Positions 17,102 through 27,019 of a stretch of 64,000 nt of DNA are shown here, piece after piece. Source of the stretch: Aliigemmobacter aestuarii (lineage in GTDB: Bacteria; Pseudomonadota; Alphaproteobacteria; Rhodobacterales; Rhodobacteraceae); NCBI RefSeq assembly GCF_004799285.1, contig NZ_SSND01000001.1:1765760-1829759 (forward strand), read 5' to 3'. The position numbers and the translations under genes are program-made. Position 1 is the stretch's first letter. The number at the start of each line of letters is the position of its first letter. The notes under the pieces are model-generated. The model saw only the letters and a list, made by a program, of their open reading frames with translations. It had not been told where the DNA came from and did no database searches.

Positions 17102-20100
17102 ATGCGCCGCTTGTCGATTGCCCTGATTGCGGGGGTCTTGTCCGTCATGGTGCCGGGCCTGCTTGTGGCGCAGGACAGCCTGATCCCCGATCGGCGTTTC
17201 GCGATCAGCCGTGATGCCGATCTTCCGGGCGGCGATATCGCCACCATCTTCGACACCACGCAGGACGCCTGCGAACGTGCCTGCCTGACCAATCCGCGCT
17301 GCACGGCCTTCACCTTCAACACGCGGAACGGATCGTGCTTTCCCAAGGCCGATCCGGGGGCCGAGGCGTTCTATCAGGGGGCGATCTCGGGGCGTGTCCT
17401 GACGGCGGCGCCGGGGGATGCGGACCGCGCCCGACTGCGCGCCTCCGACCTTGGGTTTCTGGGGCAGGGCGATCTGCGGCAGGCGCATGATCTGGCCCGC
17501 GATCTGGGCAAGCTGCATGCCACCGGCGTCTGGTCGGCCGAGGATCTTCTGAAAGGCGCGGCAGAGGCCGAGGCGCAGGGCAATGCCGCCCGCGCTATGG
17601 CCCTGACCGGCGCGGCGGTCAATCTTGCGGATGCGCCGGATCTGTGGGGCGAATACGCCCGCCGGCTCCTGCTGCTGGCCGACCGGGACCAGCAGAACCG
17701 CCGCGCCTACAACGAAAGGGCGGCGACGGCGGCGATCAACGGCTATCTGAGGGCGGACAACCCGGCCTTGCGCCATACGCTTCTGGTGCATTTGGGCGAT
17801 GCGATGGAACGGATCGGGCGCGGCCGTGACACGGTGGGCGCGCTGCGACTGGCGCAAAGCCTGCAACCGCGCGACGACACGGCCGCCGCGCTTGAGGATG
17901 CGATCGGGAAATACGGGTTCCGCATCGTCCAGCACGATGTGCAGTCCGACAGCGCCCGGCCGCGTCTTTGCGCACAGTTTTCCGAAGATCTGGCAACCTC
18001 GGGCGTCGATTACGCGCCCTTCGTGCAACTGCCCGCACCCGATCTGGCCGTCGAGGTGGATGGCACGCGGCAGCTTTGCATCGTGGGCCTCGCGCATGGC
18101 CAGCGGCCTGCCGTCACCTTCCGCGAGGGATTGCCCGCGGCCGATGGGCAGACGCTGGCGAAATCCGTGCAGATCACCGCCTATGTCCGCGATCGCAGCC
18201 CCGCGGTGCGCTTCCCTGGCCGCGGCTATGTGCTGCCCCGGACGGGATCGGCCAGCGTGCCGGTGGAAACGGTCAACGTGACGCGGCTTGAGCTTGAGCT
18301 TTACCGCGTGTCCGACCGCAACCTGATGCGGTCCCTGCAAGAGGAGTATTTCGGCTATCCGATGGCCGAGTGGCAAGAGGGCGGGTTCCGCAGCCAGGTT
18401 GGCGAACGGCTTTGGCAGGGCGTGGCCGAGGTTCCCCAGGAGGTGAACCGCGACACCACGACCCGCCTGCCGATGGACGAGGCGCTGGCCGGGCTCTCCG
18501 CCGGGATCTATGCGCTCAGGGCTGCAATTCCGGGTGCCGATCCCTATCAGACGCCCGCTGCATGGCAGTGGTTCGTCGTCTCCGATCTGGGGATGACCGC
18601 GATGAGCGGAAATGACGGGCTGCACGTGTTTGTCCGCGCGTTGGGTACGGCCGAGGCAAAGGCGGGCATCACGGTGGAATTGGTGAATCGGGCAAACGCG
18701 GTTCTGGGCACCGTCACGACCGACGATCAGGGCTATGCCCGGTTCGATGCCGGGCTGACGCGCGGCACCGGCGGTGCGGCCCCCGGCATGATCATCGCGC
18801 GCGAGGGGGAGGCCGATGTGGCGTTCCTGTCGCTGACCGAACCGGAGTTCGATCTGTCCGACCGAGGGGTAGAGGGGCGCGAGGCCGCCCCGCCGGTCGA
18901 CGTGTTCCTGACTACCGAACGCGGCGCCTATCGGGCGGGCGAAACCGTCTATGTCACAGCCCTTGCGCGGGACGGGCAGGGTCAGGCGATCAAGGGCCTT
19001 CCGCTGACCTGGATCGTCAAGCGGCCCGACGGCGTGGAATACGCGCGCGCGGCTGTGAACGACTGGAACGGCGGCTATGTCTATTCGCACCTGATTGCGG
19101 GCAGCGCGCCCCGCGGTGTCTGGAAGACCGAGCTTTACGCCGATCTGGACGCAAGGCCGCTGGCCAGCCGCACCTTCCTTGTTGAGGATTTCCTGCCCGA
19201 GCGCATCGACTTTGACCTGACGCTGCCCGACACCCCCTTGCGGCCCGGCGACGCGGCGCTGCTGACGGTCGAGGCGCGCTATCTGTTCGGCGCGCCGGGG
19301 GCCGATCTTTCGGTCGAGGGCGAGGTTATCCTGCGTGCGGCGCAAGAACTGCCGGGCTTTCCCGGCTATGTCTTCGGTCGTCACGACAACCCGCTGTCGC
19401 CGCAATATCAATCGCTTGAGGGTGGTGCGCGGACGGATGCCGAAGGGCGCGCGACGCTTTCTGCCGCCTTGCCCGATGTGGCCCAGCCCGACCGCCCGCT
19501 TGAGGCGGCGGTGCGGGTGCGCGTGGCCGAAGGGTCGGGCCGCCCCGTCGAACGCGAGGTGACGCGGGCGCTTGCCCCCGCGACCGCGATGATCGGGATC
19601 AGGCCGATGTTCGACGGCGTCGTGCCCGAAGGGGCCGAGGCGCGGTTCTCGGTGATCGGCATCGGCCCGGATGCGGCGCCCCTGCCGATGAAGGTGAAAT
19701 GGCGGCTGACCCGGATCGAGACGGATTACCAGTGGTACAGCAGCTATGGAAACTGGAACTGGGAACCGGTCACGACCCGGACCCCGGTTTCCGAAGGCGA
19801 GGCCGATCTGGGCGCCACGCCGCTGGAAATCGCCGCGCCGGTGACATGGGGCGAATACGAACTGGCGGTGGAACGGGTGGGCGGTGGTGTCGCCGAAAGC
19901 TCCACCACCTTCTACGCGGGCTGGTACGGCGTGGCCGATGCCAGCAGCACGCCCGATACGCTGGAGGTCTCGCTGGACAAGCCCGCCTATGCGCCGGGGG
20001 ATACTGCGCGGTTGCGGGTCGTTCCGCGCGCGGCGGGCGTGGCGCTGGTCACGGTTCTGTCGGACCGGCTGATCGACATGCGCACGGTCGAGGTGGCCGA

Positions 20101-22543
20101 GGGAGAGAACCTCATTGGTCTGCCCGTGACGGCGGACTGGGGAACGGGGGTCTATGTCACGGCATCGGTGCTGCGGCCGATGGATGTGGCGGCAGGCCGG
20201 AACCCGGCGCGGGCGCTTGGTCTGGCCCATGCTGCCATCGATCCCGGCGCGCGCCAGTTGCGGGCGGCCGTGGAGGCCCCGGCCGAGGCGGCGCCCCGTG
20301 GCCCGCTTGAAGTGGCGGTCAGGGTCGATGGTGTGGCCGCAGGCGAAACCGCGCATGTCACCGTGGCGGCGGTGGATGTGGGCATCCTGAACCTGACCCG
20401 CTTTGCCTCGCCCGATCCGTCGGCGCATTATTTCGGCCAGCGCAAGCTGGGGATGGGGCTGCGCGACGTCTATGGCCGCCTGATCGACGGGCTGAACGGG
20501 GCCGCGGGTGTGGTGCGCTCGGGCGGGGATGCGGGCGCGCAGGCGCGGTTGCAATCCGACCCGCCGACCGAAGAGCTGGTTGCCTATTTCAGCGGGCCGA
20601 TCGAGGTCGGCGCCGATGGGCTTGCGCGCGCCAGTTTCGACCTGCCCGCGTTCAACGGCACCGTTCGCGTGATGGCGGTGGCATGGTCCGACACGGGCGT
20701 CGGTCAGGCCGAAGCCGATGTTCTGGTGCGTGATCCGGTGGTCGTGACGGCCAGCGTGCCGCGATTCATGGCGCCCGGAGACGAAAGCCGGATGCTGCTT
20801 GAAATCGTTCATGCCACCGGCCCGACCGGGCGGATGGGGCTGGATGTCACGGCGAATGGCCTGAGCCTTGGCGCCGTGCCCTCGGGCTTCGATCTGGGCG
20901 AGAAGGCGAAAGCCACCTTCGCCGTTCCGCTGATGGCGGGCGCGGCGGGCGATGCCACGGTGCGGGTCGCGCTGACCACGCCCGACGGGCGGCAGCTGGT
21001 CAAGGATCTGGTGGTTCCGGTGCGCCGCAACGATCCCGAGGTGATGCGGGTCAGCCGGTTCGATCTGGCGCCGGGGCAGGAATTCACGCTGGATCAGGCG
21101 GTGTTCGACGGTCTGGTTGCCGGAAGCGGGAAGGCCACGATGGCCGTCGGCCCGCTGGCGCGGCTGAATGCGCCGGGCCTTCTGGCCGCGCTCGATCGCT
21201 ATCCCTATGGCTGCACGGAACAGATGACCTCGCGCGCGCTGCCGCTGCTCTATTTCGGCGAGGTGGCGCAGGTGATGGGCCTGCAGGGGGCCGATGACAT
21301 CGACGGTCGCATCCGCGAAGCGATCACCGAGATCCTGCAGAACCAGACCGCCGAAGGTGCCTTTGGCCTTTGGGGGCCGTCATCGGGCGACATGTGGCTT
21401 GATGCCTTCGTCACCGATTTCCTGAGCCGGGCGCGGGCGCGCGGGTTCGATGTGCCGGACCGGGCCTTCCGGCAGGCGCTGGACAACCTGCGCAACCAGG
21501 TCAACTACACCGCAGATTTCGACGAGGGCGGCGAGTCGCTGGCCTATGCGCTGATGGTTCTTGCGCGCGAGGGCGCGGCGGCGGTGGGCGACCTGCGGTA
21601 TTACGCCGATGTAAAGGGCGATGCCTTTGCGACACCGCTGGCGCAGGCGCAACTGGGTGCCGCGCTGGCCAGTTACGGCGATCCTGCGCGGGCGGATGCG
21701 ATGTTCCGCCGGGCGGCCGGGCGGCTTCAGGCCGAAGCGGGACCCGAACGGGAACAGATCTTCCGCGCCGATTTCGGCACACGCTGGCGGGACGCGGCGG
21801 CGGTGCTGGCGCTGGCGGTGGAGTCCGGTTCGCAGGCCGTGGACCGCGAGTCCCTGACCGACCGGATCGCCGCGCAGGGCGGGCAGCTTTCGACGCAAGA
21901 GGCGACCTGGGCGCTGATGGCGGCGAATGCGCTGATCGACCGGCCGGGCGCCGACGGGATCACCATCGACGGTGCGCCCGCAACCGGGCCCCTGGTGCGG
22001 GTGCTGGATGCGGGCGGGGCGGCGCAATCGGTTGTCAACGGGTCCGCTGCGGCGACAACGATCACGCTGACCACCTATGGCGTGCCCGAGGTGCCCGAAG
22101 CCGCCGGGGGAACCGCCTATGCCATCACCCGCAGCCATTACACGATGGATGGGCAGCCCGCATCGCTGGACGGGGTGAAGGTGGGCACGCGTCTGGTGGC
22201 CGTGGTCGAGATCGTGCCCTTCGGGCGGGGCGAGGCGCGGCTGATCGTGGCCGATCCGCTTCCCGCCGGGTTCGAGATCGACAACCCGAACCTTCTGCGC
22301 GGGGGCGATACATCGGCGCTGGAATGGCTGTCGACCGAAGAGAACGTGACCCATGCCGAATTCCGGCAGGACCGGTTCCTTGCGGCGCTGGATCGGTTCG
22401 GAAACGAACCGTTCCGTCTGGCCTATGTGATCCGCGCGGTGTCGCCGGGGACGTTCCATCATCCGGCGGCCACGGTCGAGGACATGTATCGGCCCGATCA
22501 TCGCGGGCGGTCCGAGGCCGGTCGCGTGACGATCGCCGAATGA
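17102..22543 (+). CDS. Bacterial alpha-2-macroglobulin (YfhM-like) with PAN-like N-terminus
   Basis: A periplasmic protease-trap protein of 1813 residues, thought to guard the cell against outside proteases. Start ATG 17102 has GGAGG 8 bases upstream and opens a signal peptide (MRRLSIALIAG to about residue 23, ...LLVAQ). A Cys-rich PAN/apple-like segment follows (Cys at CERACLTNPRCTAFTFNT and NGSCFPK). Then come macroglobulin-like beta domains, and the thioester motif CTEQ at residues 1371-1374 within YPYGCTEQMTSRALP. The alpha-helical thioester domain and C-terminal receptor-like region complete it. The N-terminal Cys of a lipoprotein is not obvious, unlike E. coli YfhM. It is 16 bases before pbpC, the usual partner that repairs wall damage. 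Confidence 0.93.
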   Translation: MRRLSIALIAGVLSVMVPGLLVAQDSLIPDRRFAISRDADLPGGDIATIFDTTQDACERACLTNPRCTAFTFNTRNGSCFPKADPGAEAFYQGAISGRVLTAAPGDADRARLRASDLGFLGQGDLRQAHDLARDLGKLHATGVWSAEDLLKGAAEAEAQGNAARAMALTGAAVNLADAPDLWGEYARRLLLLADRDQQNRRAYNERAATAAINGYLRADNPALRHTLLVHLGDAMERIGRGRDTVGALRLAQSLQPRDDTAAALEDAIGKYGFRIVQHDVQSDSARPRLCAQFSEDLATSGVDYAPFVQLPAPDLAVEVDGTRQLCIVGLAHGQRPAVTFREGLPAADGQTLAKSVQITAYVRDRSPAVRFPGRGYVLPRTGSASVPVETVNVTRLELELYRVSDRNLMRSLQEEYFGYPMAEWQEGGFRSQVGERLWQGVAEVPQEVNRDTTTRLPMDEALAGLSAGIYALRAAIPGADPYQTPAAWQWFVVSDLGMTAMSGNDGLHVFVRALGTAEAKAGITVELVNRANAVLGTVTTDDQGYARFDAGLTRGTGGAAPGMIIAREGEADVAFLSLTEPEFDLSDRGVEGREAAPPVDVFLTTERGAYRAGETVYVTALARDGQGQAIKGLPLTWIVKRPDGVEYARAAVNDWNGGYVYSHLIAGSAPRGVWKTELYADLDARPLASRTFLVEDFLPERIDFDLTLPDTPLRPGDAALLTVEARYLFGAPGADLSVEGEVILRAAQELPGFPGYVFGRHDNPLSPQYQSLEGGARTDAEGRATLSAALPDVAQPDRPLEAAVRVRVAEGSGRPVEREVTRALAPATAMIGIRPMFDGVVPEGAEARFSVIGIGPDAAPLPMKVKWRLTRIETDYQWYSSYGNWNWEPVTTRTPVSEGEADLGATPLEIAAPVTWGEYELAVERVGGGVAESSTTFYAGWYGVADASSTPDTLEVSLDKPAYAPGDTARLRVVPRAAGVALVTVLSDRLIDMRTVEVAEGENLIGLPVTADWGTGVYVTASVLRPMDVAAGRNPARALGLAHAAIDPGARQLRAAVEAPAEAAPRGPLEVAVRVDGVAAGETAHVTVAAVDVGILNLTRFASPDPSAHYFGQRKLGMGLRDVYGRLIDGLNGAAGVVRSGGDAGAQARLQSDPPTEELVAYFSGPIEVGADGLARASFDLPAFNGTVRVMAVAWSDTGVGQAEADVLVRDPVVVTASVPRFMAPGDESRMLLEIVHATGPTGRMGLDVTANGLSLGAVPSGFDLGEKAKATFAVPLMAGAAGDATVRVALTTPDGRQLVKDLVVPVRRNDPEVMRVSRFDLAPGQEFTLDQAVFDGLVAGSGKATMAVGPLARLNAPGLLAALDRYPYGCTEQMTSRALPLLYFGEVAQVMGLQGADDIDGRIREAITEILQNQTAEGAFGLWGPSSGDMWLDAFVTDFLSRARARGFDVPDRAFRQALDNLRNQVNYTADFDEGGESLAYALMVLAREGAAAVGDLRYYADVKGDAFATPLAQAQLGAALASYGDPARADAMFRRAAGRLQAEAGPEREQIFRADFGTRWRDAAAVLALAVESGSQAVDRESLTDRIAAQGGQLSTQEATWALMAANALIDRPGADGITIDGAPATGPLVRVLDAGGAAQSVVNGSAAATTITLTTYGVPEVPEAAGGTAYAITRSHYTMDGQPASLDGVKVGTRLVAVVEIVPFGRGEARLIVADPLPAGFEIDNPNLLRGGDTSALEWLSTEENVTHAEFRQDRFLAALDRFGNEPFRLAYVIRAVSPGTFHHPAATVEDMYRPDHRGRSEAGRVTIAE

Positions 22544-22559
22544 GGATGGCAAGGGGGCG

Positions 22560-24605
22560 ATGATCCGGCCGCGCATCCTTTTCGCCCTGACCTTCGCCCT
22601 CTGGGCGGGGGCTGCGGGGCGTGACGGGTTCGACCGGTTCATCGCGGAAACCGACCTGCCGCTGCTGCAGATCGAAACCTCGGTCGAAGTGGTCGACCGC
22701 AACGGCACGCTTCTGCGCCCCTACATGGTGGCCGATGGCCGCTGGCGCATGGCGGTGACGCCCGATCAGGTCGATCCGGCCTATATCGCGATGCTGATCG
22801 CCTATGAGGACAAGCGGTTCCTGTCGCATGGCGGGGTCGATCCGCAGGCGATGGCGCGGGCCGTGGCGCAGGCGGTATGGAACGGGCGGGTGGTGTCGGG
22901 CGGGTCCACGCTGACGATGCAGGTCGCACGGCTGCTTGAGGAAAGCGGCACCGGCAAGGTGGCCGGGAAGCTGCGCCAGATGCGCGTGGCCCTGGCGCTG
23001 GAACGACGCCTGACCAAGGACCAGATCCTGCAACTTTACCTGCTGCTGGCGCCCTATGGCGGCAATCTGGAAGGGGTGCGGTCGGCCTCGCTGGCATGGT
23101 TCGGCAAGGAACCGCGCCGCCTGACGCCGGCTGAGGCGGCGTTGCTGGTGGCCATTCCCCAGGCCCCGGAATCGCGCCGACCAGACCGTGCGGCGGACCG
23201 GGCCGAAGCCGCGCGCGGCCGGGTTCTTGCGCGGGCGGTTCGCGACGGCGTTCTGGCAGAGGACGAAGGGCGCGCGGCGCTGGCCGAAAAGGTGCCGGGA
23301 CAACGCCGAGCGGTGCCACGTCTGGCGGCGCATCTTGCCGATCGCCTGGTCGCGGAAAGCCCCGGCCTGGGGCGAATCGAAACCACGCTTGATGCAGGGC
23401 TTCAGGCAAGGCTCGAATACCTCGCGGCCGAGGCGGTGGCCGACCGGGGGGACCGGGTGCAGGTGGCGATGGTGGTGGCCGACCATGCCTCGGGCGAGGT
23501 TCTGGCCAGCGTGGGATCGGCCGCCTATCAGGCCGATGCGCGGCAGGGATTCGTCGACATGACGCAGGCGCTGCGCAGCCCCGGTTCCACGCTGAAGCCG
23601 CTGGTCTATGCCTTGGCGTTCGACCAGGGGCTGGCGCATCCCGAAACCCTGATCGACGACCGGCCGATGACCTTTGGCAGCTATGCGCCACAGAATTTCG
23701 ACAAGGTCTTTCGCGGCACGGTACGGGTGCGCGAGGCGCTGCAGATGTCGCTGAACCTGCCGGTCGTCGCCCTGACCGAGGCGCTGGGGCCCGAAAGGTT
23801 GATGTCGGCGATGAAAACGGCCGGGATACAGGCCACCCTGCCGCCGGGCGAGGCGCGGCCGGGGCTGGCGGTGGCACTGGGGGGTGTCGGCGTGACCCTT
23901 CACGACATGGTGCAGCTTTATGCGGCGCTGGCGCGGGGGGGCGTGGCGCTGCCGCTGCGGGTAACAGGAACGGAGAACACGCAGGGCCGCCGGGTGGTCT
24001 CCGACGTTGCTGCCTGGCAGGTGGGCGACGTCCTGTCGGGCCTTGCCCCGCCGCCGGGCGCGCCCGCGAACCGGCTGGCCTACAAGACGGGCACAAGCTA
24101 TGGCCACCGGGACGCCTGGGCGATCGGGTTCGACGGGCGGCATGTTGCGGGCGTCTGGATGGGGCGGGCCGATGGCACGCCGGTGCCGGGGGCGTTCGGG
24201 GCCGACACCACGGCGCCGATCCTGTTCCAGACCTTCGGCCGGCTGAAACCCGCGCTGGAGGCGCGACCGGCCCCTCCGCCCGCGACGCTGATGGTGTCGA
24301 ACGCGGCGCTGCCGCAGCCGTTGCAGCGGTTCCGCAGCCGCACCGCGGCCTTTGACGCCGCCGAAGGCGCGCCCGAGGTGGCCTTTCCCCCGGACGGGGC
24401 CGAAGTCGAACTGATCGAGCGGTCGCTGATGGTGCGCGTCCGGGGGGGAACGGCGCCCTATACCTGGCTTGCGGATGGCGTTCCGCTGCGCACCGGGGAT
24501 CGTTCGCGCGAGGCGCTGCTGCCGCTTCCCGGTGCGGGGTTCGTCACCCTCTCGGTCATTGATGCCGAAGGCCGGTCATCGCGCGTCCGGATCCGGGTGC
24601 GGTGA
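22560..24605 (+). CDS. pbpC: Penicillin-binding protein 1C
   Basis: Bifunctional peptidoglycan synthase homologue at the periplasmic face. The protein has 681 residues, shorter than the roughly 770 of E. coli PbpC. It has an N-terminal signal or anchor, a glycosyltransferase domain (VEVVDRNGTLLRP, YEDKRFLSHGGVD with the catalytic Glu, GGSTLTMQVARLL), and a transpeptidase domain with S-T-L-K at residues 343-346 (SPGSTLKPLVYA), SLN and YKTGTSYG. A C-terminal beta domain (about 600-680) is the PBP1C-specific BiPBP_C type. It follows the macroglobulin gene by 16 bases with AAGGGG as ribosome site. This macroglobulin-PbpC pairing is widespread in proteobacteria. Confidence 0.93.
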   Translation: MIRPRILFALTFALWAGAAGRDGFDRFIAETDLPLLQIETSVEVVDRNGTLLRPYMVADGRWRMAVTPDQVDPAYIAMLIAYEDKRFLSHGGVDPQAMARAVAQAVWNGRVVSGGSTLTMQVARLLEESGTGKVAGKLRQMRVALALERRLTKDQILQLYLLLAPYGGNLEGVRSASLAWFGKEPRRLTPAEAALLVAIPQAPESRRPDRAADRAEAARGRVLARAVRDGVLAEDEGRAALAEKVPGQRRAVPRLAAHLADRLVAESPGLGRIETTLDAGLQARLEYLAAEAVADRGDRVQVAMVVADHASGEVLASVGSAAYQADARQGFVDMTQALRSPGSTLKPLVYALAFDQGLAHPETLIDDRPMTFGSYAPQNFDKVFRGTVRVREALQMSLNLPVVALTEALGPERLMSAMKTAGIQATLPPGEARPGLAVALGGVGVTLHDMVQLYAALARGGVALPLRVTGTENTQGRRVVSDVAAWQVGDVLSGLAPPPGAPANRLAYKTGTSYGHRDAWAIGFDGRHVAGVWMGRADGTPVPGAFGADTTAPILFQTFGRLKPALEARPAPPPATLMVSNAALPQPLQRFRSRTAAFDAAEGAPEVAFPPDGAEVELIERSLMVRVRGGTAPYTWLADGVPLRTGDRSREALLPLPGAGFVTLSVIDAEGRSSRVRIRVR

Positions 24606-25781
24606 TCACATCCGTTCGATGGCCAGCGCGATGCCCTGGCCGCCGCCGATGCACATTGTGACGATCGCGCGCCGTCCGCCGCCGCGTTCCAGTTCGTGCA
24701 TCGCCTTGACCACAAGGATCGCCCCCGTCGCGCCCACCGGATGGCCAAGCGCGATGGCCCCGCCGTTCGGATTGACCTTCGCCGGATCAAGCCCGAGTTC
24801 GCGGTTTACGGCGATGGCCTGCGCCGCGAAGGCCTCGTTCGATTCGATCAGGTCGAAATCGCCGATGCCAAGGCCCGTGCGATCCAGCAGCGCACGGACG
24901 GCGGGGATCGGCCCGATGCCCATCACCTGCGGGCGCACCCCGGCCACGGCATAGCCAAGGATCCGCGCCCGCGGTTGCAGCCCCGCCCGCGCCGCCGCCG
25001 ACGCGCGGGCAAGGACAACCGCCGCAGCGCCATCGTTGATGCCGCTTGCATTGCCTGCGGTCACGGTTCCGTCCTTCTGGAACGCCGGCTTCAGCCCGGC
25101 CAGCGCGTCGATGCTGGTGGCCTTGGGGTGTTCGTCGGTGTCGAAGACGACCGTGCCCTTGCGCCCGGCGATTTCCACCGGAACGATCTGGTCGCGGAAC
25201 CGACCCTCGGCGATGGCGCGGGCGGCGCGGTTCTGCGAGTCCAGCGCGAAGGCGTCCTGATCGGCGCGGCTGATGCCAAGTTCGGCCGCCACGTTTTCCG
25301 CCGTCACCCCCATGTGTCCGGTGCCGAAGGGGCAGGTCAGCGCCCCCGTCATCATGTCGATCGCGCGGGTATCCCCCATCTTCTGCCCGAAGCGCGCCGA
25401 TTGCAGGATGTGGGGGGCGCGGCTCATGCATTCGGCGCCGCCCGCCAGGGCGAAATCGGCGTCATCCAAAAGGATCGACTGTGCGGCCGAGATGATGGCC
25501 TGCACACCCGATCCGCAAAGCCGGTTCACGTTCATCGCCGGGGTCGTGTCGGGCACACCTGCATTCATCGCGGCCACCCGGCTCAGATACATGTCGCGGG
25601 GTTCGGTGTTGATGATGTGGCCCCAGACCGAGGCGCCGATCCGAGCGGCAGGCAGGCCCGCGCGGTCGATGGCCGCGCGCGCGGCGATGGTCGCAAGGTC
25701 GATCGGCGGCAGGCCCGAAAGCGCCCCCCCGAAGGTGCCGATGGCGGTGCGCGCGCCTGAGAGGATGACGATATCGGTCAT
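24606..25781 (-). CDS. Acetyl-CoA C-acetyltransferase (thiolase)
   Basis: Biosynthetic/degradative type thiolase: acetoacetyl-CoA plus CoA to two acetyl-CoA, or the reverse. From ATG 25781 it has 391 residues, the usual size. Catalytic Cys89 sits in NRLCGSGVQ, the His in [10 protein letters not shown], and the second Cys in CIGGGQG near the C-terminus. It lies 4 bases after maiA in a marR-maiA-thiolase operon. Since homogentisate breakdown ends in fumarate and acetoacetate, a thiolase here would help use the acetoacetate after CoA activation. No CoA-transferase gene is adjacent. The longer frame to 25826 is rejected because it runs into maiA. Confidence 0.92.
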   Translation of the reverse strand: MTDIVILSGARTAIGTFGGALSGLPPIDLATIAARAAIDRAGLPAARIGASVWGHIINTEPRDMYLSRVAAMNAGVPDTTPAMNVNRLCGSGVQAIISAAQSILLDDADFALAGGAECMSRAPHILQSARFGQKMGDTRAIDMMTGALTCPFGTGHMGVTAENVAAELGISRADQDAFALDSQNRAARAIAEGRFRDQIVPVEIAGRKGTVVFDTDEHPKATSIDALAGLKPAFQKDGTVTAGNASGINDGAAAVVLARASAAARAGLQPRARILGYAVAGVRPQVMGIGPIPAVRALLDRTGLGIGDFDLIESNEAFAAQAIAVNRELGLDPAKVNPNGGAIALGHPVGATGAILVVKAMHELERGGGRRAIVTMCIGGGQGIALAIERM

Positions 25782-25785
25782 GGGA

Positions 25786-26418
25786 TCAGCCTTTCGGTTG
25801 GTGGCGGTCGGGATGGGCTGCGGCAACTTCCGGCAGCAGCGCCAGATTGCCGATCACCCGGTCGATGTTCGAGTATGACGTTACGTCGATCCCGACGCGG
25901 GTCGCATTGTAGACCTGCGGGACGAGGCACAGATCGGCCAGCGTGACACGGTCGCCGTGGCAATAGGGCCCGGCAGGCCCGTGATCCAGCATCCGGTTCA
26001 GGGCGTCAAAGCCACGACCGATGAAATGGCGCTGCCAGTCATCCGCCGTGACCGCCCCGCCCGAGATTGCGGCGGCGTGCTTGCGGACGGACAGGTTGCA
26101 GACGGGCGCGATTTCCATCGCGATGGCATGGGCCAGCGCCCGCACCCGCGCCCGCCCGGCGGCATCGGACGGAAGGAACCCGCCTGCGCGGGTTTCATCC
26201 AGGTATTCGATGATCGCCAGTGATTGCGTGAGCCGCAGGCCGTCGATTTCCAGCGTCGGAACCAGACCCTGCGGATTCCGGGCGACGTTGTCCGCACCGC
26301 GGTGATCGCCCGCCAGCAGGTCCACCGGAACGGTGCGATAGGGCAGCCCGAGCAGGTTAAGCGCGATGCGCACCCGATAGGAGGCTGAAGACCGCCAGTA
26401 ATCGTAAAGCGTGATCAT
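25786..26418 (-). CDS. maiA: Maleylacetoacetate isomerase (zeta-class GST)
   Basis: Glutathione-dependent cis-trans isomerisation of maleylacetoacetate to fumarylacetoacetate, between the HmgA and FahA steps. The 210-residue protein has the zeta-class glutathione motif [11 protein letters not shown] (residues 10-20), with the family's catalytic Ser-Ser-Cys/Ala-Ser pattern. [13 protein letters not shown] and [11 protein letters not shown] follow in the thioredoxin-like half, then a helical C-terminal domain ([21 protein letters not shown]). It overlaps the stop of the MarR gene (ATGA). Confidence 0.93.
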   Translation of the reverse strand: MITLYDYWRSSASYRVRIALNLLGLPYRTVPVDLLAGDHRGADNVARNPQGLVPTLEIDGLRLTQSLAIIEYLDETRAGGFLPSDAAGRARVRALAHAIAMEIAPVCNLSVRKHAAAISGGAVTADDWQRHFIGRGFDALNRMLDHGPAGPYCHGDRVTLADLCLVPQVYNATRVGIDVTSYSNIDRVIGNLALLPEVAAAHPDRHQPKG

Positions 26419-26852
26419 GTCCGATCCCCCAGAAGGGTTTGCAGGGCGGTGCGGAACGGGGCCGCGTCCGGGCCAAGCTCTGCCAGGATGCGGGCCTGAT
26501 AGGCGTTTGCCACGGGCACGATCCGTTCGATCAGGTCGCGGCCCCGGTCCGTCAGGCGCATTTCGACAAGGCGCCGGTCTTCGGGGTGGGTCCGCTTTTC
26601 GATCAGCCCCTGCGATTCAAGCCGCGCGGCGGCCCGGCTGACCTTGGATTTGTCCATATCCACGCGCGCGTGGATCTCGCGGACGGACACCGCCTCGGAC
26701 CCTGCCAGATGCGCCAGAACCCGCCATTCGGGAAGCGAGATGCCGAATTCGGCCCGGTAGAGGTCTGCAAAGCCCCGGCTCACGCGGGCCGAGGCCACCG
26801 CAAGCTGATAGGGCAGGAAGGCGGCAAGATCGAAACCGGACAATGGGCACAC
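26415..26852 (-). CDS. MarR family regulator of the homogentisate cluster
   Basis: A 145-residue winged-helix dimeric repressor type. The DNA-binding region is seen as SLPEWRVLAHLAGSEAVSVREIHARVDMDKSKVSRAAARLESQGLIEKR, with the wing DPEDRRLVEMRLT-like HPEDRRLVEMRLTDRGR. It is the first gene of the minus-strand operon with maiA and the thiolase, divergent from hmgA. The palindrome at 26949-26964 in the shared upstream region is the likely operator. By analogy with HmgR-type regulators its ligand would be homogentisate or a related acid, which is inference. Confidence 0.9.
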   Translation of the reverse strand: MCPLSGFDLAAFLPYQLAVASARVSRGFADLYRAEFGISLPEWRVLAHLAGSEAVSVREIHARVDMDKSKVSRAAARLESQGLIEKRTHPEDRRLVEMRLTDRGRDLIERIVPVANAYQARILAELGPDAAPFRTALQTLLGDRT

Positions 26853-26941
26853 CTTCGGTCGGATTGGGGCGCGGGGCGCGGGCGCGGGGGCTCTGGGCCA
26901 TCATGTCAGCACGGAATCGGACAACCCGCAAGCGAGGCGAC

Positions 26942-26970
26942 TTGACTTCGTTGCATTTGCAACGATAAAT
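26942..26970 (+). promoter_or_regulatory. hmgA promoter with embedded palindromic operator
   Basis: TTGACT (26942-26947), a 17-base spacer and ATAAAT (26965-26970) form a good promoter 50 bases before the hmgA start. The spacer is nearly filled by the inverted repeat CGTTGCA (26949-26955) and TGCAACG (26958-26964). A protein bound here would block RNA polymerase, so repression by the divergent MarR protein is the natural reading. Confidence 0.7.
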
Positions 26971-27019
26971 CATGCAAGGAAATCTCATCTATTGCACCGA
27001 CTTGTCGGGGGAGGGCGCG

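Noticed and set aside
17006..20812. A 1268-codon open frame on the minus strand
   Set aside because: It lies wholly antisense to the macroglobulin gene, has His/Arg/Gly-rich shadow composition and no motif or ribosome site.
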